A DNA stretch of 64,000 nt from Serripes groenlandicus (Eukaryota; Mollusca; Bivalvia; Cardiida; Cardiidae). Shown here one piece after another: positions 41,379 through 55,100 of this stretch. The first letter of the stretch is position 1, and each line of letters starts with the position of its first letter. The notes under the pieces were generated by a model, which saw only the letters and a program-made list of their open reading frames with translations, was not told the origin of the DNA and did not search any database. Made by a program: the position numbers and the translations under genes. The DNA is taken from the NCBI GenBank assembly GCA_031761405.1, contig JASEVX010000011.1, positions 18,000,345-18,064,344 on the forward strand, given 5' to 3'.

Positions 41379-44300
41379 AGACCGTCGCCTGCCGTTGCTA
41401 ATTAGCTCGCCAATGTTCTGACGATGTACTACCGTTCTTAGCTATGTGATCCCGTAGTGCTGCCGTACTAGTACCCCGATCTCCGAAAATCGCCCAATTT
41501 GTCCTCCGGTATAGCTAGGCTAGGTGTGACAGGCCCTTTACCTAGAACTCTGGTGGTATGATATGCGTGACACAAACCAAACTGAAGCCTAGGTAAGAAA
41601 ACTTCTCAAATAACGAAGATCAAATATATAATGTTATTTGAAAACATGAACTGTGTGTCTTTTCGTTCACTTCGGTTGATTGCCCCATTAAAATAGAACT
41701 TCTAAATGAACTAGCATGCGTTAATGTTCCTAATGTAGAAAACAGATTTTACAAAAGCACTGTTTAAGTGTTTGATGTCCCTGTTCCGTACTTTTAAAAC
41801 TACAAAGCGTTTTCTTGTGACATAAACCATTTCTAAAAGTCATTTCCCACATACGACAAATCTGCAGCAAACGACTTTGAAAACTTTAAGTAAATACGGA
41901 AATTCGCTAAAATATGAAGATATAATTATTAATTACATTTGAAAACATTATAGGCAATGTCTCCTTGTGTCACAATGAAACGATTTTCTAAAGCCGTCCA
42001 AACTCGTAGTGCACGTGGGAAACGGTTCACGGCCGCAAACCGCAAACAACACACACGTAACAATCCACTCTCTAACCTATCGGATCTTTAGATTCAAAGT
42101 ACGTGTAAGGAACGACAACTGTGTGAAGGCGAATGGTAACAACCAGTGACATGCTGTTGATGGTACTATATCCGGTACGGCCGACAGCCCAATGGCGTGC
42201 GTACTTGTCACGAAGATCAATCGTAAGTTCAATTTCAAAAACTGCGTATATGCCTGTACTTTCAACATTTACATGCTGTCTTCTGGAAGACGATCAGTTT
42301 AATGATCACAGTTCAAAACAATTATCGCAGTATAATATACCGAGCCCATTAGTGTGGTGTTTAAAAATCAATATCTATTTCAGAATAGAAAATTGAAAAA
42401 AAAAAAAAGTATCCTATCTGAGGTATTTGTTAGATCATTAAATGAGTCATACTGGGCATGAGCAAAATGGGGTCCAAATTCAAGTGGCTAACACGTCCAA
42501 CTTAGACCACTTTTCAATCTCGCAAGAATATTTCGGGTGTCAATACACACATGCAGGTTACATAAGTTAATGTAAAGACAGACAGACAGGCTGCTAGAAG
42601 CTTAGCCCTGACTAATTGGTCTAAACCGGCATTCAGACAACGACGAATGCGGGGAGGCTGCGACGACACTTTGGTGTGATCTGGTTTAAAGTCGATCAAC
42701 TAATAAGCTAAGTAGTGTTAAATTGAACCATTATCGCTTTCAAAAATAATCGGCGATTCTTTATGCCACGTCGCAAGAAAACTAACCACTATTTAAACTT
42801 TGCGACCAGCGATTTTCTGTGGCCCGTAATCACCATTCTTTATTATTCAGTCTAATACGGACCCAGATCGGTAAGCGCCCTCGTGTATCTTGAGTATAGT
42901 TCTGTCAGCTTCAGCGTGTACTCTTTCTTACAAGCGTCTTGGAAAATGCTGGATAACGGCTATTTTATGTAAAGATTGTTTGGTGTTTTACGCCACGTTT
43001 AACAATGTTTTAGTTATATCACGGCCTATCCTGGGTATGTTAACAGTTCTACTGGTCCAGTTATCCTGACACCAGCAAGCAGGCAGTCGTAATGCTAACC
43101 CCGCAACCCAGAGCGCCAAGGAGGGTAACAATTACTACCATTTTTAAAATCTTTGGTATGACACGGTCGGCGATCGAACCTGCGCCCTCCCGCCCACAAG
43201 GCGGTCTTACGTAAAGACAAACTACCAGTGTGTGATGTAAAAGTTAATCGATTTTGCCAATAGTTTCAAAAACCTCTGAAATTAGATTCATTTAAATATG
43301 CTCTATATCATTTGACGTCGCATAAAACACCTTTACACGATCACATACGTAAACAAATTTGAACAGTCTTCAATTCAATTGCAGAGAGCCTTTTTTCAAC
43401 GCCCACGAATGAAGAGACAACAGTCCTTACAAGAGTGTGTCTCACAAACTGATTGACAAGGTTTTTGATGGGACGGTGCGGATGAGCATGCTGATGACTG
43501 TCACCCACCATTGTCCGTATTTTACCACCGCGTAGTGGAAGAGCGTCTGTCTCGGGTGCGGGAGGTCACGGGTTCGATGCGGGCTTAGCATAACGACTGA
43601 CTTGCTCAGGATAAGTGGACCAGTATAATTAGTAATTAACCAAGAAAACGCTGTGATATAACTGAAAAATTGTTGAAAACGCCGTTAAACACCAATGAAT
43701 CAAGAGTATTTTCATGTCACCTACTTTACAATTTGTGTCGTGTGCTGACCTGACCCCCTGTTCGATCATTAAATCCATTTAACTGGTTAAATCCCTCTAA
43801 ACTGACAGCTTATGATCTACCCCGGTGGTTTATGGGTTTGTACTTTTTTATTCTGAGTTAAATTTTTATGATGTTATTAAAAAGAAATAGTTTTCTAGAT
43901 TCAATCCATATTAACCCTCGATAATCGTTTTAAAAGGTTACTTTATTTAAAGCTACATTGTTGCGGTATTTGGCAAAAGAGTCCATTTTGTATCGCCAAA
44001 GGTCAATAAAGTTGAATGACCTTTATTGTACAGATAAGAAAACAAATATTATTTTTTTGCCAATTGGCAATTCCACATACTTAAATTATTTACAAATTTA
44101 ATAAGAAATTATTTATTCTACGTTGATTGAAAAAAAAAAGAAATCATCGTTTACTACTCACGCTTGATGTCCGCTCCACGGTGACTTAACCCTTGACTAA
44201 AAGTGGAAAACATTGTGGCAAAAGGAGAAATTGCTCGTTTTGAGCAATTTCTTCTTTTGTCATTATGTTTTCAAAAAGACATCTGCTGCAGAGGCGTCAG

Positions 44301-44617
44301 AAAGCGTCTATATGAGGGAAAGGGTTAATTAATACGTACTCTTGCCGATTACTTGGAAAAATCGGAAATGCAGACCATATCATAACTGGAAATAAACCCG
44401 GGACATTTGGTACGAGTGGCTGACGCTCTATCACTGCATCGCTTTTTGCTTACTTACTTAGATGGTGTCCTACTATCCCTGTCGGGTAACTGTCGTCAAA
44501 TTTTGGAAAAATTTCAAAATACCTACATCAATATTTCTCTCCAATAAGACATTAAGTAATGGTATATCTTCACAAAGACATGTATACCACCTGTTTATTT
44601 ACAAAGACATGTACGCC

Positions 44618-46868
44618 ATAATAGTACAATATGTCTGCAGAGTTTACATTTATGCAATAATAATATATCCTTGCACAACGTCCATGTTTGTCGTAATAAT
44701 GATACCAGTGTATAGTTTACATGTAAGCACATTTACACTACGACATAATAATAACATATATCTACAGAATTTCCTTTTGTGCAATAATAATATATCCTTG
44801 CACAACGTGCATGGATGTTGTAATAATAATACCATTCTATAGGTTACATATAATAATATATATCCTTGCACAACTTGCATGTTTGTCATAATAATGATAC
44901 CATTGTATAGTTTACATGTAAGCACATTTACACTACGCCATAATAATAATATCATATATCTGCAGAATTTACTTTTGAGCAAACATAATACATCCTTGCA
45001 CAAATTACATGTATGTCGTAATAATGATACCATTGTATAGTTTACATGTAAGCACATTTACACTACGCCATAATAATAATATCATATATCTGCATAATTT
45101 ACTTTTGAGCAAACATAATACATCCTTGCACAACTTGCATGTATGTCGTAATAATGATACCATTGTATAGTTTACATGTAAGCACATTTACACTACGCCA
45201 TAATAATAATATCATATATCTGCATAATTTACTTTTGAGCAAACATAATACATCCTTGCACAAATTGCATGTATGTCGTAATAATGATACCATTGTATAG
45301 TTTACATGTAAGCACATTTACACTACGCCATAATAATAATATCATATATCTGCAGAATTTACTTTTGAGCAAACATAATACATCCTTGCACAAATTGCAT
45401 GTATGCCGTAATAATGATACCATTGTATAGTTTACATGTAAGCACATTTACACTACGCCATAATAATAACATCATATATCTGCAGAATTTACTTTTGAGC
45501 AAACATAATACATCCTTGCACAAATTACATGTATGTCGTAATAATGATACCATTGTATAGTTTACATGTAAGCACATTTACACTACGCCATAATAATAAT
45601 ATCATATATCTGCAGAATTTACTTTTGAGCAAACATAATACATCCTTGCACAAATTGCATGTATGTTGTAATAATGATACCATTGTATAGTTTACATGTA
45701 AGCACATTTACACTACGCCATAATAATAATATCATATATCTGCAGAATTTACTTTTGAGCAAACATAATACATCCTTGCACAAATTACATGTATGTCGTA
45801 ATAATGATACCATTGTATAGTTTACATGTAAGCACATTTACACTACGCCATAATAATAATATCATATATCTGCAGAATTTACTTTTGAGCAAACATAATA
45901 CATCCTTGCACAAATTGCATGTATGTCGTAATAATGATACCATTGTATAGTTTACATGTAAGCACATTTACACTACGCCATAATAATAATATCATATATC
46001 TGCAGAATTTACTTTTGAGCAAACATAATACATCCTTGCACAAATTGCATGTATGCCGTAATAATGATACCATTGTATAGTTTACATGTAAGCACATTTA
46101 CACTACGCCATAATAATAACATCATATATCTGCAGAATTTACTTTTGAGCAAACATAATACATCCTTGCACAAATTACATGTATGTCGTAATAATGATAC
46201 CATTGTATAGTTTACATGTAAGCACATTTACACTACGCCATAATACTAACATATATCTGCAGAATTTACTTTTGAGCAAACATAATACATCCTTGCACAC
46301 ATTGCATGTATGTCGTAATAATGATACCATTGTATAGTTTACATGTAAGCACATTTACACTACGCCATAATAATAATATCATATATTTGCAGAATTTACT
46401 TTTGAGCAAACATAATACATCCTTGCACAAATTGCATGTATGTCGTAATAATGATACCATTGTATAGTTTACATGTAAGCACATTTACACTACGCCATAA
46501 TAATAATATCATATATCTGCAGAATTTACTTTTGAGCAAACATAATACATCCTTGCACAAATTGCATGTATGTTGTAATAATGATACCATTGTATAGTTT
46601 ACATGTAAGCACATTTACACTACGCCATAATAATAATATCATATATCTGCAGAATTTACTTTTGAGCAAACATAATACATCCTTGCACAAATTACATGTA
46701 TGTCGTAATAATGATACCATTGTATAGTTTACATGTAAGCACATTTACACTACGCCATAATAATAACATATATCTGCAGAATTTACTTTTGAGCAAACAT
46801 AATACATCCTTGCACAAATTGCATGTATGTCGTAATAATGATAGCATTGTATAGTTTACATGTAAGCA
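44618..46868 (+). repeat. 130-bp tandem satellite, copy B, about 17 units
   Basis: Same unit as 24798-26191. From about 45001 the units are very uniform. Unit-specific variants recur 650 bp apart (GTATGCCG at 45401 and 46051), indicating duplication of five-unit blocks. Confidence 0.93.
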
Positions 46869-47027
46869 ATAGAGCTCTGCACATCTACAGAATTCTATAC
46901 TTATACGATGTATATATCTACATAATTAACATGTAGGACATAATTATTATTTATCACATAAATACCCTTATTTTCAAGTTGAGAACAAATCACGGAACAA
47001 CGTTATCATACACGTGTGATAACAAAA

Positions 47028-47088
47028 ACACGTCATACACGCGACTACTGATGACGTCATACACGCGACTACTGATGACGTCATTTTG
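47028..47088 (+). repeat. 27-bp tandem repeat with CRE-like TGACGTCAT
   Basis: ACACGCGACTACTGATGACG followed by TCAT occurs twice in tandem, each unit giving one TGACGTCAT palindrome. Confidence 0.8.
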
Positions 47089-47329
47089 ACCTTTATCTTT
47101 ATTATGTTTATTGTTAAGTTGTTAAATTTTACACATTGAAAAATGCAATAATACGTTATTTTGAATAAATAACGAGTCTTAATTGTTTAAAACATTGTTG
47201 TTGTTTTTCTTCTTATTGAAAAATGATAAGGACTACTTTTTTACGCGGCGAATCACAAGTTCTTATGAAGAATATGTTATTCGGTCTTAGTTTTGATGTT
47301 GTCAATATTTTTCATTAAAACACACTGTT

Positions 47330-47500
47330 TAGGTGATAAAAAGAATCCATCACTCGTTTTTCTTTGGAGAAGATTTCTTAAATTCGTCTCGAAAAAGAGA
47401 GTTATTAACCTCGCCAAGAGGCTCGGTTAATAACCGCCTTTTTCTAGACTCATTTAAGAAATCTTGATCTCCAAAGAAAACTCATGATGGATCCTATATA
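47330..47500. repeat. Long imperfect hairpin, MITE-like
   Basis: CTTTGGAGAAGATTTCTTAA and TTAAGAAATCTTGATCTCCA pair. The inner stem AAAAAGAGAGTTATTAACC / GGTTAATAACCGCCTTTTT surrounds a TCGCCAAGAGGCTC loop. Confidence 0.7.
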
Positions 47501-48000
47501 TCTCTGTAGAATTAATTAACATGTACGTCAAAATATCGAATTACATGTACATGAGATCTCGGTAGAAATAACATGTTCGTCATAATATTTGATATCTCTG
47601 TAGAAATTACATGTATGTCATCATAAGAAAAATCTCTTGAGAATTTACATGTACATGAATGAGATCGGAACAACTGTCTTACAAAATCATGTATTTATAA
47701 AATGGACTAACATAAATGCAACAGAGAGAACATACCATTTCTGATTTTAAATACCGGTTTTGTCATTTATAAAGTTAAAAAAAAAGAAGAAAAAAGTGTC
47801 TCTTGTGATAAAAGCTTAACGTTAATATTTGGCCGACTTGTTTCAAAAAGTTGTAAGTAACGTGTTCTTATTTATGCGCACAATATTTAATTAAACTTCA
47901 AATCTCGAATCGAAATGCAGTTTAACAAGTCCCGCAGAAGCTTTGTTCGTGTGATGACATAGCCTATTCTAACCACAGGTGCCAGTCTCGTTTAAAATCT

Positions 48001-48555
48001 AAAAATAGCATTTGACTATATATAGGCCAATTTCACGACGAACCCGAGTTCCGACTAGAGTTACACGGGTTCCTCATGAACGGCAAGAGTTTCAACACTA
48101 GTGACGTCATAATTATGAACTTCTGACCCCGACTATTTGAAACCCTGCTTCAAGCGAGAGTGAGAAGAGTTCCAAAAATGGCGGAGGGTGGCAATTCTTG
48201 ATGTAGGTGTGTAAATAAAACTAAAATACGAACCTCTGAGTTCAGTAATCAGTGATGTTTTTATTTGCAAGGCAGATAAATAAGGATTTGTTTAATTGGG
48301 CATTGCAAATAACTGCGATCCGTAATTTAGACAACAAGAAAACGAGCTTTCTGGTGTCGATAATAAAATAAGTGGATACAACACGGAGGCTTCCATTTTG
48401 AATTTTGACTCCAGAGTGGAGCTGTGCGTTCACGAGAACCAAGTGTCTGCGCATGCGCTATCGATACACGTGCCCCCTGACCCTATCCTCCTTGAGTTCG
48501 TCATGAACTTAGCCATTGTCAATACACGTATATATAGTCAAATGCTATTTTAACC
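48001..48555. mobile_element. TIR-bounded promoter-like unit, copy 1
   Basis: Bounded by AAATAGCATTTGACTATATA and TATATAGTCAAATGCTATTT. Inside are GTGACGTCAT, AAAAATGGCGGAGGG and GCGCATGCGC, which resemble CRE, YY1 and NRF1 sites. No coding capacity seen. Confidence 0.7.
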
Positions 48556-48579
48556 ACAGGTGCCAGTCTTGTTTAAAAT

Positions 48580-49134
48580 CTTAAAATAGCAGTTGACTAT
48601 ATAATGGCTAAGTTCACGACGAACCCGAGTTTCGACTAGAGTTACACGGGTTCCTCATGAACGGCAAGAGTTTTAACCCTAGTGACGTCATATAAACTTC
48701 TGACCCCGACTATTTGCAACCTTGCTTCAAGCGAGAGTTAAAATCGTTCCAAAATGGCGGAGGGTTGCAATTCTTGATGTAGGTGTGTAAATAATCCTAA
48801 AATACGAACATCTGAGTTCAGTAATCAGTGACGTTTTTATTTGTAAGGCAGATAAATAAGGATTTGTTTAATTGGGCCTTGCAAATAACTGCGATCCGTT
48901 ATTTAGACAACAAAAAAACGAGCTTTCTTGCGTCGATAATGAAATAAGAGGATACAACACGGAGGCTTCCACTTTGAATTTTGACTCCAGACTGGAGATG
49001 TGCGTTCACGAGAACCAAGTGTCTGCGCATGCGCCATCGATCCACGTGTCCCCTGACCCCCCATAGCCTCCTTGAGTTCGTCATGAACTTAGCCATTGTC
49101 AATACACGTATATATAGTGAAATGCTATTTTCAA
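48580..49134. mobile_element. TIR-bounded promoter-like unit, copy 2
   Basis: Direct repeat of the previous unit, well above 90% alike by eye, with slightly worn ends (AAATAGCAGTTGACTATATA; ATATAGTGAAATGCTATTT). The ACAGGTGCCAGTCT spacer before each unit is the inverse of the ACTGGCACCTGT sequence after the second. Confidence 0.7.
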
Positions 49135-52100
49135 ATTTTAAACGAGACTGGCACCTGTGATTCTAACCCTTATCCCGCTGGATTCCTGCAGCCGGGTACC
49201 ATCATCCCTGGGTACCTAGCTAACAAGGCACTACAACGTTCCCTTCGTCGAGAAATAGGGTTATTTGGAATCTTAAATATTTGATACCATTACACTCACA
49301 AACAATGTGCTTTTCTAAAGAAAAAAAAACTTCTTTTAACCCTTTTACCTCATATAGACGCTTTCTGACGCCTCTGCAGCAGACGGCTTTTTGAAAACAT
49401 AGTGACAAAAGAAGAAATTGCACAAAACGTGCAATTTCTCCTTTATGCCACAATGTTTTCCACTTTTTGTCATAGGTTATCCATTAAATTATGGAGATTT
49501 TCTATTTTTTTTTACAAAATACGTTCAAAGTCGTCTGCTGCAGACTTGCCGTATGAGGGAAAGGGTTAAATCAACACACTAACTAAGGAATTAAACAATT
49601 CTCCGTGCGAAATATCCCACACCATTCACTACATATTGTTAAATGTGAAGTGAACAGTAGTACATGCTGATCTTTGTCTACATCGTTCGTAATCGTACTC
49701 TTTCCAACATACAACAAAATATGCAGCAGACGATTTTGACAATTGTCAAAAATGCGAAAAAGTCCCTTTTTAAATGAAAGAAAAACAATTAAAAAGAGTT
49801 GAAAAAAAGTGTGACAAAAGAAGAAATTTCACCTTTATTAATTACCACACTGTTTTCAAAAGTCGTCTGCTGCTGAGGCGTCAGAAATCGTCTGTACGTA
49901 TTAAAGGATTAACATTGTTCAGGCAATGCGTATATTTTATTTAAAGTCATGTACGGCAGTATAAGGGTCCCGTAAATCAAAGAAGCGAACACTTTCTTTA
50001 ATAGCTAGTCATTCGGGTACACATCATAATATAACAGCCACAAATCATGTAATCGGTATCAAACGGTATTAAACAGAATCACATCGTATGAAATTGTATG
50101 ACAAATGCCGCGTCTGGTTATTAAGGGTCCGGTTGTATCCGCATGAAGTAAAGACTCAGACACGCCTATGCATTTACCGTCTTCTTTGTCCGTTTATTAG
50201 TGATTCCTTCCTTGGAATGGAGATTTATCATAAACAATGAAAGGCTTCAATTATATTTCAATGAAGGACATTCACTTCGTTGACAAAAAGTGCAAGTTAT
50301 GATGCATTTTCACTTGACCCCCCCTCCCTGATGTTCCAATATGCCCCTCAGTTGATAACTGGTTTTTTCAACTACTATAATGTAAGTGTTATGCATAGCT
50401 GCAGTATAGGTTTCCGGCGACATTGATGCGTTGCATCAACTTTCTCTTGTATCATGTTATATAGGCCTTAATTTATCTGCTGCCAAAACACTAGAGGCTA
50501 AATCCCACTAGATCTGATATCAATTATTCTTAAACACTTTTCCACATACAAACACATTTGCAACAGATGATCTCGAAAAGGTCTTGATAAAAGAATGAAA
50601 CATCTCTTTACATGAAAGTTTAGAAATTGAAATAGAGTTGAACACATTGTGACAACAGGTGAAATTGCTCATAATGAGTATCAGACGGAATTAAACTGCA
50701 TCTGCGAATAGTAGCGACTTAGACGAGCCTGTGTATTTACACAGTATCATCAGAGTCTTCTTTGTCCGTTTATATGTTATATAGGCCTTACTTTATATGC
50801 TACCAAAAAACTAGAAGCTAAGTCCCACTATATCTGACATCAATTATTCTTAAACACTTTTCCACATTCAAAACATTTGCAACAGAAGATTTCGAAAAGG
50901 TCTTGACAAAAGAATGAAAGATATCTCTACATGAAAGTTTAGAATTTGAAACAGAGTTGAAAACATTGTGAAAAAAGATGAAATTGCAAATAATGTGAAT
51001 CAAACGGAATCAAACTGCATCTGCGTAGAGTATAGACTCAGAAGAGTCTGTGTATTTTGCACAGTCTCACCACAGAGTCTTTTTTGTCCGTGTAAATGTA
51101 ATATAGGCCTTAATCTATCTGCTGCCATGAAACTAGAAATTAAGCCCCACTACTTCTACACCAATTTATCTTTACATGGTGTCACACCGGTGGGACGGTA
51201 AGATCCCAAAATCACAGGACCCGGCCATCTTATATTATATTTACCTTTACCGATTTAGTTTTATTTTACATATTCATCATCCATACTACTAATAATATAT
51301 ATGAGCCGAATTACGAGAAAACCAACATTGTGGTCTCTGCTTAAAGTAGCAACCCGGATCAGCCTAAGCATGCCGCACAGGCTAACCCGGACAGACACTT
51401 TTCGCCTCCTGTAGATTTTCTGTTTCAGGAATCATTACTCTATGATACATATATCCCCCTAAGACGGAATGTGTCGGCACGGATTAGCCTGCGCGGACCA
51501 TAGTGTTGGTTTTTCTCATGGAACGGCTCATATATATTGGGTTTTATTTTAAAGATATTGTTCAATTTATCCAAAGGATTGCGAGAGCTTGGCGTGAAAC
51601 GGTTGTATCTAAAAACCTATCCTGAAATTCCTGGTTTAGGGGCAATTTTGACCCCTTTGTAAACAATGCAAATTTAGGTGCCATTGCTCAGAACGAGCAA
51701 TGGCACCTAAATTTCCATTGTTTACCAATAAAAATGATTTAATGGTTATAAAGACTTTATGGTATGGTGATTAACCTTGGGCAAAAAATACCAATTTTAG
51801 TTACAACCGTTTCACGCCAAGCCCTCGATTGAATTGTCAGCGTGGATTTGATCATTCTTTTTTCTGCGGTGATTGAAGTTAACTCTTTCAGCGCCAAATT
51901 GTTTAAAGTAGACTCTTCCATATTCAAAATCAAATGTGTCCATTTCTCAATTTATAAACGTTTTGGACTATTTTGGTATTTAAAAGACAAACAATGCTGA
52001 TTTCAGGTGAGACAGCTCGTTACGAGCTGACTCACCTGAATCTGCATTGTTTGCAATAAGCTCAATATTGCCTGTGGCGCTGAAAGAGTTAAACATTCTT

Positions 52101-55100
52101 ATTTGATGAAAAGGATCGATGTAACGAAAGCGTGTAAAAGTGGTGCAATTTATTCAAGTCGATTTATAACACAACTTTCGTTTAATTTTCATTTCAGATG
52201 TCATTTTATTAGAGACAAAAAAATGAGTGGTAATTTTTTTTTCGTTGTCACTTATTCAAATTAGGTAAAAAAATCATTTTGGACGTATTGACCTAGCGTT
52301 CATAAACAAAAAATCATTTAAAAAGTAAAACAGAGCTGAGACAGTATATTCTCGGGTTAATGTTCAATATTTTTTTATTTATTGGCGCCGCTTTCAACAT
52401 TATTTCCGTGCGACAGTTCACTTATTCATGATCCCTGGATAAACAAACCAGTACTAGGCTAGAAAATGATGTGCCTTGCCCAAGGACACTCCACCATGAT
52501 AGTAGTGCCGCGACTGGGGATCGAACCCGGGACACCCGGCTAACCACTCGACCACATCGGATTCCGGGTTAATGTTCAAAATATCGTTTCGATCGTGAAG
52601 CGGTTACAGCGTCCAACTAGAGGACGGGAGACCAGGGTTCGATTCCCGGGCGGATCATACTAAATCATTTTAAAATGAGTTCCAGGAAACTAGTTCAATT
52701 ATTACAGATGAGAAAAAAATGTTCGCCTGATACAAGTCCTCCGAAAAACGGTTATTATATAGAAAAACGCCCATCCATATGCAGTGTATAATGCAGTGTA
52801 TAATGCAGTGTATACTGCAGTGTATAATGCAACTCGATGGACTTTTTCTTTATAATAATAGTTTTTCGGAGGACTATATTACATATGAGCCTTCCTGGAT
52901 AAAACCAACATTGTATAGACTCTCTAAGCATGCCGCGTAGGCTTACCCGGATAGACAATTTTCGCCTCCTGTGGATTTTTCTGTTTCAGGAATCATTACT
53001 CTAATCCTCTATTCCCCTGGGACGGAGTGTGTCGGCCCGGATCAGTCTACACGGACCGCGCAGGCTGATCTGGATAGATACATTACGCAGAGGCCATAAT
53101 TTTGGTTTTCGCGCGGGACGGCTCATTTATTCAAAATTATACTCAGAATCCAGACTAGCAGACTTATCTGACGTTTCTCTATTCGCCAATAACTAAAATA
53201 ATGTTTCAAAAAACTTCTGACCCCCCCCTGATCCGGCCGACACATTCCGTCTAAGGGGGGATAGATAGAGTAATGATTCCTGATACAGAAAATCCACAGG
53301 AGACGAAAAGTGTCGGTCCAGGTAAGCCTGCGCGGCATGCTTAGGCTGATCCGGGTCGATACTTTACGCATAGTCCACAATGTTGGTTTTCTCGCGGGAC
53401 GGCTCAGATGCGATTAAATCCCAAATGGCAAGACGCGTTTCAAATGCGTTTGAGACCGTTTTGTAAAATAATTATCTGGACTTTTATTAACAAATGCGCA
53501 ATAAATTAGATTCAATGCGTTATGTCTTCTTGGTTTAAAATCAAGCGTTGTGATTTATATCAAAATGTAATTTCGTGAACTTTAAAGTAAGTTGCAAAAT
53601 CACCTTAAAACTTCAGTACAGCGTAAAATTGATAAATGTCTCAACCCCCCTTTTCCCATATACGTAAAATAAAAATTCAGCAAACGATTTTGAAACCACC
53701 TAAGCAAATATATGGGAACGAAGTAAATCGAAGTAAAATTATTGAAAACATTTGGACATTGTCGCTAGCGGATTTACTTCTTATTAGCAATCCGCTTTCT
53801 TTTGCTACAATATTTTGAAAATTTAATTGCTGAAAATGCGCCAAAAGGAGTTTACGTGCGGGAGAGAGTATGGGATTCCCTTCCCTCTTACAACAAATCT
53901 GCAGCAGACGACTTTGAAAGTATCTAGGCATTTTAACACACGAAAAACGCTCTATAAATGTAGGTATAATTACTGAAAAGAGTTAAAAACATTCCGGCAA
54001 AAGGAGAAATTGCTCGTTTTGAGCAATTTCTCCTTTGTGTCGCAATGTTTCCAAAAGTCATCTGCTGCAAAGGCGTCGGAAAGCGCCATTATGTGGGAAA
54101 GTGTTAACTGACGTCAACTTCAAACCGGATTTCCTTTACTTTATTCAACAGTTTACATCGACTGCGTTCATTAGACGCGAAACGTTACCGAGAAAACGTT
54201 CGTTTGGTGTTTTACGCCGCTTTCAACAATGCTTCATAGCGATATGGAGACTTAGGCCATCTGCGAACTGTGAAGATTCGGGCGAACCTCTACATCCACA
54301 CAGTCGCACCCGAGTCTTCAATGTCCGTGTATGTGTAATTTAATCCTAGATAAAATATTCAAACCAAAAACTTAGAGGGCAACCACATTACTTTTAATAG
54401 GGATTCAATAAGACCCTCTAAGAGGAATCCGCCGTAGTCGAGCGATAAGCGTCTGGGATTTCGAATCGGGCGTCCCAGGTTCGATCCACGTTTGCGGCGG
54501 ATATGGCGGACTATAGTATGGGTTGTTGGCTTACCCAAGCAGGGATCACAAATAAGTGTTCTGTCGGCCGTGATATAATCGAAACAATCCTGAAAACGGC
54601 ATTGGACCCGAATGAAAAAATACAACAATTACGCCTAATCGATAGACGAGGAGGTTCTTGGAGTTGTATGTGATTTAAAAACAATGTTGACTCCCAATTC
54701 GTGAACCAGTCACTTTAATATTATGGCTCTAGTAGATTTTTACGTGATTTAAAAAGATGTTGACTCCCAATTCGTGAACCAGTCACTTTAATATTCTGAC
54801 TCTAGTAGATTTGTACGTGATTTAAAAAGATGTTGACTCCCAATTCGTGAACCAGTCACTTTAATATTATGGCTCTAGTAGATTTTTACGTGATTTAAAA
54901 AGATGTTGACTCCCAATTCGTGAACCAGTCACTTTAATATTCTGACTCTAGTAGATTTGTACGTGATTTAAAAAGATGTTGACTCCCAATTCGTGAACCA
55001 GTCACTTTAATATTCTGACTCTAGTAGATTTGTACGTGATTTAAAAAGATGTCGACTCTAGTAGAATGATCATATGTTTGATAAAAGAGCTGTCCCGCGA

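Larger units (their letters stand above)
46869..49134. other. 2.2-kb segment present in copy B only
   Basis: In copy A the 130-bp array joins directly to TTTTAAACGAGACTGGCACC at 26191. In B this segment intervenes. It holds worn array units, a 27-bp repeat, a long hairpin (47330-47500) and two TIR-bounded units (48001-49134). Confidence 0.85.

Noticed and set aside
44650..46744. Many overlapping minus-strand frames of 60-135 codons beginning MCLHVNYTMVSLL
   Set aside because: They recur every 130 bases because the satellite unit recurs. No independent sign of coding.
48872..49066. Short frame starting near the AAAATGGCGG motif units
   Set aside because: The ATGGCGGAGGG reading stops after seven codons in both units, and the longer frame has no support. 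The region looks regulatory or mobile rather than coding.
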